DNA of 64,000 nt. It comes from Hyphomicrobiales bacterium (GTDB lineage Bacteria > Pseudomonadota > Alphaproteobacteria > Rhizobiales > Rhizobiaceae). Positions 8,397-19,514 of this stretch are shown one piece after another. Each line of letters starts with the position of its first letter. Within the stretch, counting starts at the first letter, position 1. A program made the translations under genes and the position numbers. The stretch is from the NCBI GenBank assembly GCA_900472605.1, contig UCJD01000041.1:62001-126000 (forward strand), read 5' to 3'. The notes beneath the pieces are model-generated. The model was given only the letters and a program-made list of their open reading frames with translations, was not told the DNA's origin and made no database searches.

Positions 8397-9203
8397 TTAC
8401 TTGCCGACCTCGTCCTGCAGCGCGATGGCTCCGAAGGGGGCGTTGACCTTGCCTTCGTGGATCATGAAGGCGAAGACGTCGCGCGGCTCGACCTTGACCT
8501 TGCGGTCGGCGTCGATGACAGGCAGATCGTCCGGCACCTTGCCCTCGGACCAGGTCTCCAGGCGCTTGGCCCAGGCTTTCAGCTCTTTCGGCGGATAGCA
8601 GGTCCTGATTTCGTCCGAGCCCTTCTGCAGGCGCGTATAGACGAAATCGGCGGTGACATCAGCCACCATCGGATAATCGAAATGCTCGGCGACGACGGGT
8701 GCGACGCCGTATTTCGCGAGCAGCGCCACGAACTCCGGCACCTTGAAGCTGTCGTGGCGGACTTCGACGACATGCTTCAGCGGCAGGCCATCCTGCTTGT
8801 CCGGGAGCAGCTGCAGGAAACCCTCGAAATCATCAGGCTCGAACTTCTTCGTCGGCGCGAACTGCCATAGTATCGGGCCGAGATGCGGGCCGAGTTCGAC
8901 GATGCCCTGGCCGAGAAAGCGCTCGACCGATTCACCGGCTTCCGAGAGGATCTTGCGGTTGGTGCTGAAGCGACTGGCCTTGAGCGAGAAGATGAAACCC
9001 TCGGGCACATCGGCGGCCCATTTGGCGAAGGTCTCCGGCTTCTGCGAACTGTAATAGGTGCCGTTGACCTCAATGACCTTCAGCTGCCGGCTGGCGTAGT
9101 TCAGCTCGTCCTTCTGCTTCAGATCGGACGGGAAAAAGTGGTTGCGCCAGGGCTCGAAGGTCCAGCCGCCGATGCCGACGCGAATGGTGCCGGGGTTTGT
9201 CAT
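8397..9203 (-). CDS. DUF72 domain protein (YecE-like)
   Basis: This 268-residue protein belongs to the DUF72/YecE family with a TIM-barrel-like fold. It starts IRVGIGGWTFEPWRNHFFP, continues with the conserved EVNGTYYSSQKPETFAKWAADVP, and has FSLKASRF, HVVEVRHDSF and FVYTRLQ as successive barrel strands. The biochemical role of the family is unknown. It is cytosolic, with no signal peptide. It converges on nnr and has the DUF4258 pair upstream on the same strand. Confidence 0.85.
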   Translation of the reverse strand: MTNPGTIRVGIGGWTFEPWRNHFFPSDLKQKDELNYASRQLKVIEVNGTYYSSQKPETFAKWAADVPEGFIFSLKASRFSTNRKILSEAGESVERFLGQGIVELGPHLGPILWQFAPTKKFEPDDFEGFLQLLPDKQDGLPLKHVVEVRHDSFKVPEFVALLAKYGVAPVVAEHFDYPMVADVTADFVYTRLQKGSDEIRTCYPPKELKAWAKRLETWSEGKVPDDLPVIDADRKVKVEPRDVFAFMIHEGKVNAPFGAIALQDEVGK

Positions 9204-9463
9204 GACTTCAATCCATCCTGTTCGCTTTCGCCGAAGCCGCTTTTAGGATAGTCAGCCTCGCGGGGCACCAGCCGGTAGACGCGGGCATCCTTTTCGGCAC
9301 GTTCGAAATCACGCTCACGCAAGGCGCGGCGTACGCGATCCAGTCTGCGGATATCCTCCGGCCCCACCGTTGGAGACCATTCACCGCCATCGTCGTTAAG
9401 CTCGACGATCACCTCTGCGGCGTACTCCCCTTCGCGAACAAGCTGCGACGACTGTCTCGTCAT
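9200..9463 (-). CDS. Small acidic protein, possible antitoxin partner of the DUF4258 protein
   Basis: This 87-residue hydrophilic protein (MTRQSSQLVREGEYAAEVIVELNDDGGEWSP...) has no domain I recognise. It overlaps the upstream DUF4258 gene by 4 bp, so the two should be translationally coupled. The central EDIRRLDRVRRALRERDFERAEKDARVYRL is a charged helical stretch like the DNA- or toxin-binding part of small antitoxins. The toxin-antitoxin reading comes only from pairing and size. Confidence 0.6.
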   Translation of the reverse strand: MTRQSSQLVREGEYAAEVIVELNDDGGEWSPTVGPEDIRRLDRVRRALRERDFERAEKDARVYRLVPREADYPKSGFGESEQDGLKS

Positions 9464-9782
9464 TGTGGCTTCCTCCTGGTGAAATCATCACTCCAGCGAT
9501 CGGCGTCCGGAATGTAGGCCGTAATCAAGACTGCCGGCTCCGTTGAGCCAGCAGGGATGCCCCAAAGCAGGTGGATAGGCATTTGCCGCTCATCCATCTG
9601 GAGCACCAGAACGCATGGGCCTTTATGATAGTGCGGATACTCCTCCACTGTCACGGCAGCCTCAATTCCCCTCACCAACGGCTCTATGAGCAAATCGTCG
9701 TTCAACAACTCCTGCAGTGCATGCGCCGAGACTCTGAACTTGTCGTCAGCGATCAGCGCTCGCACGGTGGAGAGGATGTTAT

Positions 9783-9786
<4 letters not shown>
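9460..9786 (-). CDS. DUF4258 domain protein (RelE-like toxin candidate)
   Basis: This 108-residue protein has the DUF4258 pattern: RVSAHALQELLNDDLLIEPLVRGIEAAVTVEEYPHYHKGPCVLVLQ, followed by PIHLLWGIPAG and a terminal LITAYIPD strand. The layout is an N-terminal helix with SxHA, then a beta sheet ending in xxTxYxP, as in BrnT/RelE-like ribonucleases. It sits directly downstream of uvrA on the same strand (stop of uvrA 9783, start 9786) and is coupled to the following small gene. It could be a type II toxin, but I see no experimental precedent in the sequence. Confidence 0.65.
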
Positions 9787-12704
<2,918 letters not shown>

Positions 12705-12826
12705 CGTCTTCTGCTTCTGTGCTGGAACAAGCCCCTTATTTAGTGATGCCGGCGGGCGAGTCGAGGCTGAATGTCGAGATGGTGGAAGGTTTTCGATTCT
12801 GTTGACAGCACTATAGGGATAAAATA

Positions 12827-12841
12827 GAACAAATAAAGAAC
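12827..12841. promoter_or_regulatory. LexA (SOS) box between uvrA and ssb
   Basis: GAAC-AAATAAA-GAAC matches the alphaproteobacterial LexA consensus (GTTC-N7-GTTC on the other strand). It lies between divergent uvrA and ssb. On the plus strand a TTGACA at 12802-12807 is followed 17 bp later by TAGAAC, so the box overlaps a plausible -10 region of the ssb promoter. Confidence 0.85.
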
Positions 12842-12953
12842 AAAATTCCTTGTGGATGAACCGCTATGGACGTCCATCGCACCGCCTCTATGGTTTAAGG
12901 TGCACCGATTGTTTCAAGCGCCGCCGGGCAGGGCGGCAGGTAGGGTGAGAAGT

Positions 12954-13514
12954 ATGGCTGGCAGCGTGAACAAGGTAATTCTGATCGGGAACGTGGGCGC
13001 TGACCCCGAGATCCGTCGGACGCAGGACGGCCGGCCGATCGCCAACCTCCGCATCGCGACATCCGAGACCTGGCGCGACCGCAATTCCGGCGAGCGCAAG
13101 GAAAAGACCGAGTGGCACACCGTCGTGGTGTTCAACGAAGGCCTCTGCAAGGTCATCGAGCAGTACGTCAAGAAGGGCGCCAAGCTCTATATCGAAGGTG
13201 CGCTGCAGACCCGCAAGTGGCAGGACCAGCAGGGCCAGGACCGCTACTCGACTGAAGTCGTGCTGCAGGGCTTCGGCTCGACGCTGACCATGCTTGACGG
13301 TCGCGGCGAAGGCGGCGGCGATCGTTCTGGCGGTGGCTACGGTGGTGGTCGTGGCGGCAATGCCGGCGGTGGCGATTTCGGTGGCGGCGGCGGTTATGGC
13401 GACGATTACGGTTCGCCCTCGCAGTCATCCGGCCGTGGCGGCTCGGGCGGCGGTTCGTCTTCCGGCGGCGGCGGCAACTTCTCGCGCGATCTGGACGACG
13501 ACATTCCGTTTTAG
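12954..13514 (+). CDS. ssb: Single-stranded DNA-binding protein
   Basis: This 186-residue SSB coats single-stranded DNA in replication, repair and recombination. The N-terminal OB fold begins MAGSVNKVILIGNVGADPEIR and includes GERKEKTEWHTVVVFN. A long glycine/serine-rich linker follows, and the acidic C-terminal tip DDDIPF docks partner proteins. I set the start at ATG 12954, where SSBs begin; the upstream in-frame extension to 12852 is not conserved-looking and crosses the promoter region. Confidence 0.97.
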   Translation: MAGSVNKVILIGNVGADPEIRRTQDGRPIANLRIATSETWRDRNSGERKEKTEWHTVVVFNEGLCKVIEQYVKKGAKLYIEGALQTRKWQDQQGQDRYSTEVVLQGFGSTLTMLDGRGEGGGDRSGGGYGGGRGGNAGGGDFGGGGGYGDDYGSPSQSSGRGGSGGGSSSGGGGNFSRDLDDDIPF

Positions 13515-13547
13515 CAGATAATAGGCTAACTTTAGCAAACTAAGATG

Positions 13548-13592
13548 CCGCAAGTCGTTGTAAAATAACGACGTTGCGGTTTCTTTATTTTT
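13548..13592 (+). terminator. Intrinsic terminator of ssb
   Basis: CCGCAAGTCGTT pairs with AACGACGTTGCGG (one bulge) across a 7-nt loop, followed by a TTTCTTTATTTTT tract. It marks the last clearly core-genome element before the island. Confidence 0.85.
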
Positions 13593-13822
13593 GGCGCTCT
13601 GATTGGAATTTAATTTTAGGAAGAGAATTAGCAAGACCGTAAACTTACAGACCGCCGGGCAGTTGTGCGCCACCGCGCAGACTTCGGCCTGGGGGCAGAT
13701 CAGGAGAAAGTCCAGGTCGCAGAACAAGAAATATGTTGACCTCCATCGAAATTTCTCTTATGGAGGGATGTTGACAGTCTAGGCATAATTGGTAACTTCC
13801 GCTAAGATTTTGGCGGGAGCAT
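13593..13822. other. Left island junction region
   Basis: This gene-free stretch must contain the left junction and recombinase sites. It holds an inverted repeat CCTCCAT/ATGGAGG (13740-13766), two copies of GTTGAC about 35 bp apart (13735 and 13770), and a promoter-like TTGACC-N17-TATGGA (13736-13764) that could drive the recombinase operon. I could not identify the exact recombination core. Confidence 0.45.
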
Positions 13823-15100
13823 TTGTTGTTGGCGACTTTCAGAAACCCCTACAGAATTCAGTGGTCGATTTTTTCTTCCGGCGAGCGCATGCCTTTTCTC
13901 GTGCCCGCCGCTACGGGCGTGCCTGTCGAGGCCCCAACCTTCTGGATTATGGCAAGCCGGCGGCCTCAGGGTCGTCAGCCTAACACGCTGTCCAACGAAC
14001 TTCGGTGTCTGATGTACCTCTTTCTTTGGGGCGACGCCCGCGGCGTGGACGTCGTGGAGCGCATCAGGAAGGGGGTATTCTTCTCACTGGCGGAGACGCT
14101 CGACATCGCAAACTACTGCGGCCGGTCCATGGTGGAGGCGATAAAACAGGTCGAGGAGCGTTCGCTGAACGTGGTAGCACGGAGGACGAGCGGCAAAGCG
14201 TTGGCAAAGGCGGCCCGGTCCCTCGAAAAAAGAAACCGGCTCTCTGCCGTCCGGTCGTTCATCGAGTTCACCAGTGCCGACGTGCTATCGACCCTGTCTC
14301 GGTGGCCGCAGCGTTGGCAGCAGTACAGCGCGGTCAGAGCCCATCAGCTAGAGCTGATCGACGGGCAGTTCCTGGGGATCTCCAAGCCACACCGGGATGA
14401 GACAAGCCTGCCCGAGGGATTGGACCCCGCGGCGGTGAAGCGCCTCCGCGAGGTCATCGAGCCCGATCATCCGGACAACCCCTTCATGCCGAAAGTCCGC
14501 TTTCGGAACTACTTGATCGTCAGGCTCCTGCTTGATCTGGGGATGCGTCGAGGAGAGATGCTTGGCATTAAGACCGCCGACTTCGTTCCCGCGTCGAGGG
14601 GTACGATCACCATTCACCGCAGACCGAACGATCGTGATGATCCAAGACGAAACAAACCCGCCTCGAAGACCGCCGCGCGAGTGTTGGAACTGAGCGGTCG
14701 GCTGACGGAAATCGTTCATGAGTGGATCGTCGGACATCGGCGTCACATACCGGGCGCCCGTCGCAACCCCTACCTGATCGTGAGCACCCGCGACGGTGCG
14801 CCGATGTCCGAGTCAAACGTTAACAAGATCATGGAGGCGCTTCGCGACCGCGTGGAGGGACTTCCGAAGGAGCTCGCGCCTCATCCGCTGCGGCATACGT
14901 GGAACGATAACTTCTCAGATCTCATGGATGAGAACAAAGTCTCTGCCGAAGACGAGATTAAGTGGCGCAAGCGGCTGATGGGATGGCGTAACGAAAATTC
15001 TGCGGCGTCATATGTTCGCCGCACAGTCCGCCGCCGCTCCAACGAGGCGTTTGCGGAGCTTCAGGACAAGTTCGCAATCGGAACGAAGGAGCAAACGTGA
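13823..15100 (+). CDS. Tyrosine recombinase/integrase, first of the trio
   Basis: This 425-residue site-specific recombinase has a SAM-like N-terminal DNA-binding domain (PNTLSNELRCLMYLFLWGDARGVD) and a catalytic domain. Catalytic residues are Arg in LDLGMRRGEMLGIK near residue 240, HxxR in APHPLRHTWND near 354, and the nucleophile Tyr in NSAASYVRRTVRRR near 396. The N-terminal SGERMPFLVPAATGVPVEAPTFW resembles element-borne integrases of the Tn554 TnpA type. It begins at a run of TTG codons (13823-13831) with GGGAG just upstream; ATG 13889 is an alternative. Its stop overlaps the next recombinase. Confidence 0.9.
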   Translation: MLLATFRNPYRIQWSIFSSGERMPFLVPAATGVPVEAPTFWIMASRRPQGRQPNTLSNELRCLMYLFLWGDARGVDVVERIRKGVFFSLAETLDIANYCGRSMVEAIKQVEERSLNVVARRTSGKALAKAARSLEKRNRLSAVRSFIEFTSADVLSTLSRWPQRWQQYSAVRAHQLELIDGQFLGISKPHRDETSLPEGLDPAAVKRLREVIEPDHPDNPFMPKVRFRNYLIVRLLLDLGMRRGEMLGIKTADFVPASRGTITIHRRPNDRDDPRRNKPASKTAARVLELSGRLTEIVHEWIVGHRRHIPGARRNPYLIVSTRDGAPMSESNVNKIMEALRDRVEGLPKELAPHPLRHTWNDNFSDLMDENKVSAEDEIKWRKRLMGWRNENSAASYVRRTVRRRSNEAFAELQDKFAIGTKEQT

Positions 15101-16614
15101 TGGAAAAGACGGTCGTCAGAGCATTGGAGTCGCTACCGGAGCTCCCGCCCACCGCGGTGACAAAGGACGGCGTCGTGTTCGATCCCCATCCCGACATCTG
15201 GCTTCTAGCCTCGCTCACCAAGAACCGCGTCGTCTTTGAGTTTGATCGATTGAACAATTTTTCCCCCGAAATGCGCCACAAGCTTAAGCTTGCGATGATT
15301 TGGAAGCTGGAGAACTCCTCGTTTAGTCACGCGCGAAACCAATATGAGAGGCTGGTTGCATTCTTTGACTCTCAGTTCGCCAAGAGGACTGATTACAGTG
15401 ATACGATCTCTCTATCTGACATACTCAATTATCGGGGGAACCTGACCACGACCACAGAGTGGAAACTGGGTGTTCTTCGCATTCTCTTCACCGACATGGA
15501 GAGCATGGGACTGGGTATCGCCTCTGAAGAGGCGACCGATTACCTCCGGGACTCTACGATACGGGGGAACGTCAAGGGAACCTCGACCAGAACTCGTGAC
15601 AACCGCAAGGGGGCGTTCAACGACATTGAGCTTCTGTCCATCCAGTCCAGTCTGAATAATGCCTACGCGAAGAACCTCGTAAGGCTAGACCACTTTGCAA
15701 TGATCTGGTTATTCCTCGGGTACGGTCTTCGGCCGATACAGGTCGCGGCACTAAAGGAAAGCGATCTTGCCATCTACGAGGGCGACGGGGGCAAGTCTTA
15801 CGCTCTTAGAATACCGCGAGCGAAGCAGAGCCGCGAGACGGTACGGGGCTCTTTCAAGGTCAGATACTGTAGTAAGCAGATTGGTCAGCTTCTCGAAGAA
15901 GTCTTGAGTTACAACCGACGACTACGGGAACAGTCGGGCTTGGACGGGGACGGCTGGCCGATGTTCATGTCGTCGGAAAGAGGCATCCTGCCGGGCCTGC
16001 AATATCACCATACGTCGTCGGAGATAGGCGCGATCGTCAACGATATCACCGGTGCGTTGACAAGCCTTGTCGCGAACACACGTAGGTTTCGCATCACGCT
16101 GGGCCAGCGTGCCGTGGACGATGGGAAAGACAAGTTTACCGTCGCAGAGATGCTTGACCATTCTGACACTCAGAACGTCAAGGTGTACTTCGAAGCCAGT
16201 CCAGCCATGGTCCTTAGGCTGGATCGACACCTCGCGATGGAAATGGCGCCCCTGGCCCAGGCGTTCGCGGGCGTCGTGGTCAACACGGAAGCCGAAGCAT
16301 TACGAGGTGGAGAACGGTCCAGCCGCATTTATGATCGCACGCTGATCGACAATATCGCGGACCCGCTGGGCACCTGCGGGCAGATGAGTTTCTGCGGTCT
16401 CTCGGTTCCTTTTGCCTGTTACACCTGTCGTCATTTCCAGCCGTGGCTTGACGGTCCTCATGAGGCGTTCATGGCCGCCCTGATCGCCGACCGGAACCGG
16501 ATGAAAGACGACGATCTGTCTCCCAAGATCTACGCCATCAGAGACAGAACCATTCTCGCGGTGGCGGAAGTTATCCAGCTCTGTTCGGCCAAACTGGAAG
16601 CAAGGAAGGCGTAA
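15097..16614 (+). CDS. Tyrosine recombinase, second of the trio (TnpB-like)
   Basis: This 505-residue recombinase has the catalytic Arg in LFLGYGLRPIQVAALK near residue 209, a variant second box NTRRFRITLGQRAV in place of the usual HxxR, and MLDHSDTQNVKVYFEAS with the probable nucleophile Tyr. The C-terminus has a Cys/His cluster, CGQMSFCGLSVPFACYTCRH, followed by FQPWLDGPHEAF, typical of Tn554 TnpB-type recombinases and probably zinc-binding. It overlaps the first recombinase (GTG 15097; ATG 15100 is equally possible with AAGGAG eight bases upstream). Confidence 0.88.
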   Translation: MMEKTVVRALESLPELPPTAVTKDGVVFDPHPDIWLLASLTKNRVVFEFDRLNNFSPEMRHKLKLAMIWKLENSSFSHARNQYERLVAFFDSQFAKRTDYSDTISLSDILNYRGNLTTTTEWKLGVLRILFTDMESMGLGIASEEATDYLRDSTIRGNVKGTSTRTRDNRKGAFNDIELLSIQSSLNNAYAKNLVRLDHFAMIWLFLGYGLRPIQVAALKESDLAIYEGDGGKSYALRIPRAKQSRETVRGSFKVRYCSKQIGQLLEEVLSYNRRLREQSGLDGDGWPMFMSSERGILPGLQYHHTSSEIGAIVNDITGALTSLVANTRRFRITLGQRAVDDGKDKFTVAEMLDHSDTQNVKVYFEASPAMVLRLDRHLAMEMAPLAQAFAGVVVNTEAEALRGGERSSRIYDRTLIDNIADPLGTCGQMSFCGLSVPFACYTCRHFQPWLDGPHEAFMAALIADRNRMKDDDLSPKIYAIRDRTILAVAEVIQLCSAKLEARKA

Positions 16615-16618
16615 CAGC

Positions 16619-18700
16619 GTGACCACAAATGTCGTCCCCCTCATATCGCCCGCAATCGTCCGACCGGCCGACGCCGTCGCGGAGTTCGTCCGCTTGGTAC
16701 GCGAGCAAATCAACTCACTCATCCCGGCTGAAATATGGGATCAAGATATCTGGCCGGTTGGGAGCAACTTCGCTACCAAAGGCCAGAACCGCAACAACCG
16801 CATACTCGCCTTCTACAACAGCTCGGCGACCATCTCGAACCAGCAGGATGTTGCGGGCACCCCCCTCGATCCCGCCATCAAGGACTTCGCGAAAGCGTAT
16901 CTTCGCTACTCCCATTCCGCGTCGCCGGTAAGCTACGAAAACACCCAGAAGCGACTGGACGCCCTTCAGTTCATAGAGGCTGCTTTTAGAAAATTGGGGC
17001 TGCAGCCAGCGATCGAAGCGCTCAATGTCGTAGTTCTGAACGAAGCTGTGAACCTTGCGCGGGTAGGCGTCGGCGCGGCTCGGCACTACCAGTTCGCCAT
17101 CTACATCCAGCAGGTCCACCGTTTTTGCATGGATCGTCATTTCATCGACGCGCCCTTCCAGTGGCGGCACGGCGTGCGTAAGCCCAAGGACGGTAACGAA
17201 GCCATCGGACAAGATGCCCGTGATCGCCGCAATAAAAAGCTCCCAAGTCCCGAGGCGTTCCATGCGCTTGCCCACATATTCCGAACGGCGAATACGTTTA
17301 TCGACCAATTGTACACTGCCGTCTGTGCAGTCTGCGTCTCGATACCGATCCGTGCCCACGAGGTGCTTCAGCTTCGCCTTGATTGCGAAGTGCATGGTCA
17401 GGCGACGGACCCGGAGACGGGCGAGGTGCGGGAAACGTACGGTATCCGGGTCTGGCCTGGGAAAGGAAATCCGCCGCAGGTGAAGTGGGTTCCGACGGTG
17501 ATGGTCACCGTCGTTCAGGAGGCGGTTCAGCGCTTGCGCGAACTCTGTTTGAACGCTCGCGAAGTGGCGTCGTGGTATGAGGAAAATGGAGATCAGCTTT
17601 GGCTGCCAGCACACCTCGAGCGATATCGCGGCGAGGACAGAATACCGATGGAAAGCTTCACCGAAGTAGTCGGTGTCAAAGGCACTAAGCCCATTCGTCA
17701 GTGGTTGCGTGCGGAAAATATCGTCTGGACGCAGGAGTATGTCAGCATCTCGTCGCTGGCCGAAAAGCTCATTCCGCAGTTGCCGAGAGACTTTCCATAC
17801 TACAATGGAGACCGAGACCAAAAATATTCGAAAACGCTCGTCGTGCTGCTTTACAACGAAGGTCATGCGCAGCGTGGAATATACCGCTCGCTCATAGAAA
17901 AAGCCACTGTGCAGTCCTTCGAGCACTGGTTGTCGGGTCACGACAAGAAGCCGGGTATCTTCAAGTCGATGGGCTTCACGGAGAAGGACGGAACCGACAT
18001 CAAGATCACCACTCACTCCTTCCGGCACTGGCTCAATACGATCTCCCAATTAAAGGGGATGAGCGATCTCGACATCGCCAAATGGAGTGGGCGCGAGGTC
18101 GAACAGAACCCGACCTATAATCATGTCACCGCTGAGGAAACACTCTCGCAGATCAAGGCGGCGGTCGATAACGGAAATGCAATCGGTCCGATGTTCGAAG
18201 CCGCAAAGATGCGGGGCGTCAATCTCCCGGTAGATCGGCGCGACTTCCTCGACGCCCAGATTGGCTCGGCACTTGTTACGGACTCTGGCATCTGCGTGCA
18301 TGATTACTCACTTCTTCCCTGCCAAAGCCATGGCGACTGCCTCGGCTGCTCCGAGAACGTGTTCGTGAAGGGCGACGCAAAGCACCGCGCGAAAATCGAA
18401 AAGCGTTTGGCTATGGCCGAGAAGCAACTCCAAGACGCGTTATGGGCTACAGGCGAAGAGTATTACGGTGCAGACCGTTGGGTTGCGACGCATGAAAGAG
18501 GCATCGCGCGGATGCGCCAGATGCTTTCAATCCACGACGATCCGACCATTCCGGACGGCACCATCATCAATTTGGCCCATGGAGCGCTGGACAACGAAAT
18601 AGCAATGGCGGTCCGTGACCGCGGCGACGTGGCCGACGACGTTCCACTCAGAATCCCTGTTGAGATGGATGAGGCTCTCTGTTCGATGTGGGAGGAGTGA
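16619..18700 (+). CDS. Large tyrosine recombinase, third of the trio
   Basis: This 693-residue recombinase has a long N-terminal region, the catalytic Arg in SIPIRAHEVLQLRLDC near residue 241, the HxxRH box in ITTHSFRHWLNTISQ near 465, and WSGREVEQNPTYNHVT with the likely nucleophile. A Cys/His cluster follows, CVHDYSLLPCQSHGDCLGC, then ENVFVKGDAKHR. It starts at GTG 16619, four bases after the previous stop. Large recombinases with this tail occur as the third partner of trio elements (compare the gamma-mobile-trio; family identity from memory). Confidence 0.86.
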   Translation: MTTNVVPLISPAIVRPADAVAEFVRLVREQINSLIPAEIWDQDIWPVGSNFATKGQNRNNRILAFYNSSATISNQQDVAGTPLDPAIKDFAKAYLRYSHSASPVSYENTQKRLDALQFIEAAFRKLGLQPAIEALNVVVLNEAVNLARVGVGAARHYQFAIYIQQVHRFCMDRHFIDAPFQWRHGVRKPKDGNEAIGQDARDRRNKKLPSPEAFHALAHIFRTANTFIDQLYTAVCAVCVSIPIRAHEVLQLRLDCEVHGQATDPETGEVRETYGIRVWPGKGNPPQVKWVPTVMVTVVQEAVQRLRELCLNAREVASWYEENGDQLWLPAHLERYRGEDRIPMESFTEVVGVKGTKPIRQWLRAENIVWTQEYVSISSLAEKLIPQLPRDFPYYNGDRDQKYSKTLVVLLYNEGHAQRGIYRSLIEKATVQSFEHWLSGHDKKPGIFKSMGFTEKDGTDIKITTHSFRHWLNTISQLKGMSDLDIAKWSGREVEQNPTYNHVTAEETLSQIKAAVDNGNAIGPMFEAAKMRGVNLPVDRRDFLDAQIGSALVTDSGICVHDYSLLPCQSHGDCLGCSENVFVKGDAKHRAKIEKRLAMAEKQLQDALWATGEEYYGADRWVATHERGIARMRQMLSIHDDPTIPDGTIINLAHGALDNEIAMAVRDRGDVADDVPLRIPVEMDEALCSMWEE

Positions 18701-18702
18701 CG

Positions 18703-19131
18703 GTGGCGAAGGCGAGACTTACTGACAAGGAGATAGACCTAATCGTCGGAATGCTTGCCGGGTGGAAGGGCCGACTGAGTTGGGAGCTCGTGCTGCAGCG
18801 TGTGGAGGCGATGCTCGGGAGAACCTTTACCAGGCAGGGTTTGGACAAAAACGAGATCATCAGCATCGCCTTCGGGCAAGCGAAGGACAGGCGCCGTAAG
18901 CTATCCAAAAAGGAAATCGAAGAGAGCGATCAACCACCGGAGCTGGCTGCTGCGGAGCGACGAGTGGAGGTGCTTAGGGCTGAGATCGCTGTGCTCAAAT
19001 CTGAGCAGGAGAGGTTCCTGGAGAAGTTCGCTACATGGCTTTACAACGCACGAAGCCGAGGCATATCCGAGTTTGATCTTAACAGACCGCTTCCCGACGT
19101 CGACCGGGACGAGAGCGAGCGAAAGCGATGA
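18703..19131 (+). CDS. Small coiled-coil protein of the recombinase operon
   Basis: This protein of about 142 residues (MAKARLTDKEIDLIVGMLAGWKG) has an N-terminal helical part resembling a winged or Myb-like DNA-binding helix bundle (LSWELVLQRVEAMLGRTFTRQGL) and a C-terminal coiled coil (ELAAAERRVEVLRAEIAVL). I chose GTG 18703 because GGAGGAG lies five bases upstream; the frame opens at 18688. Its position after three recombinases suggests an accessory or directionality factor. I do not recognise a named family with certainty. Confidence 0.75.
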   Translation: MAKARLTDKEIDLIVGMLAGWKGRLSWELVLQRVEAMLGRTFTRQGLDKNEIISIAFGQAKDRRRKLSKKEIEESDQPPELAAAERRVEVLRAEIAVLKSEQERFLEKFATWLYNARSRGISEFDLNRPLPDVDRDESERKR

Positions 19132-19514
19132 GCATCAACTCCTTCCAGCAGGTCAGCGAGGAGAACTACGTCCGGCTCGAGGCTTACCTCGACCGGATGG
19201 AAAGCGCCGGGCTTAAGCTGCCAAGCCGGGGCGGCAAGGTCAACAAGACGGCCGTTGCCACAGCGTGCGGGTTCAATCGGGAGACGTTCACCCAGAACAA
19301 GCGCTTCGAGAGGAGGCTCAGCGATGCAGTTGTCGCGCTGGGGCTTGAGGGGCCGGCCGCTCCAGAGCCGCCGCGACGGGACGGAGCCGACAAGGCGCGT
19401 ATTACGATTCTTGAGCAGCAGCTCGCCTCACTGCGCGGTGAGAACTACGAGCTGCGGCGGAGGTTGGCAAGGTACGAGCATGCCACCTTGACAGGCAGGC
19501 GTGTGATGCCATGA
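19128..19514 (+). CDS. Small HTH/coiled-coil accessory protein (TnpC-like)
   Basis: This 128-residue protein has a helix-turn-helix-like segment, KVNKTAVATACGFNRETFTQ near residue 40-60, and a C-terminal coiled coil (ITILEQQLASLRGENYELRR). The layout matches the small TnpC/DUF6262-type proteins encoded after recombinases in Tn554-like elements, which help orientation or efficiency of transposition. It overlaps both neighbours by 4 bp (ATGA), so it is translationally coupled. Confidence 0.75.
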   Translation: MSINSFQQVSEENYVRLEAYLDRMESAGLKLPSRGGKVNKTAVATACGFNRETFTQNKRFERRLSDAVVALGLEGPAAPEPPRRDGADKARITILEQQLASLRGENYELRRRLARYEHATLTGRRVMP

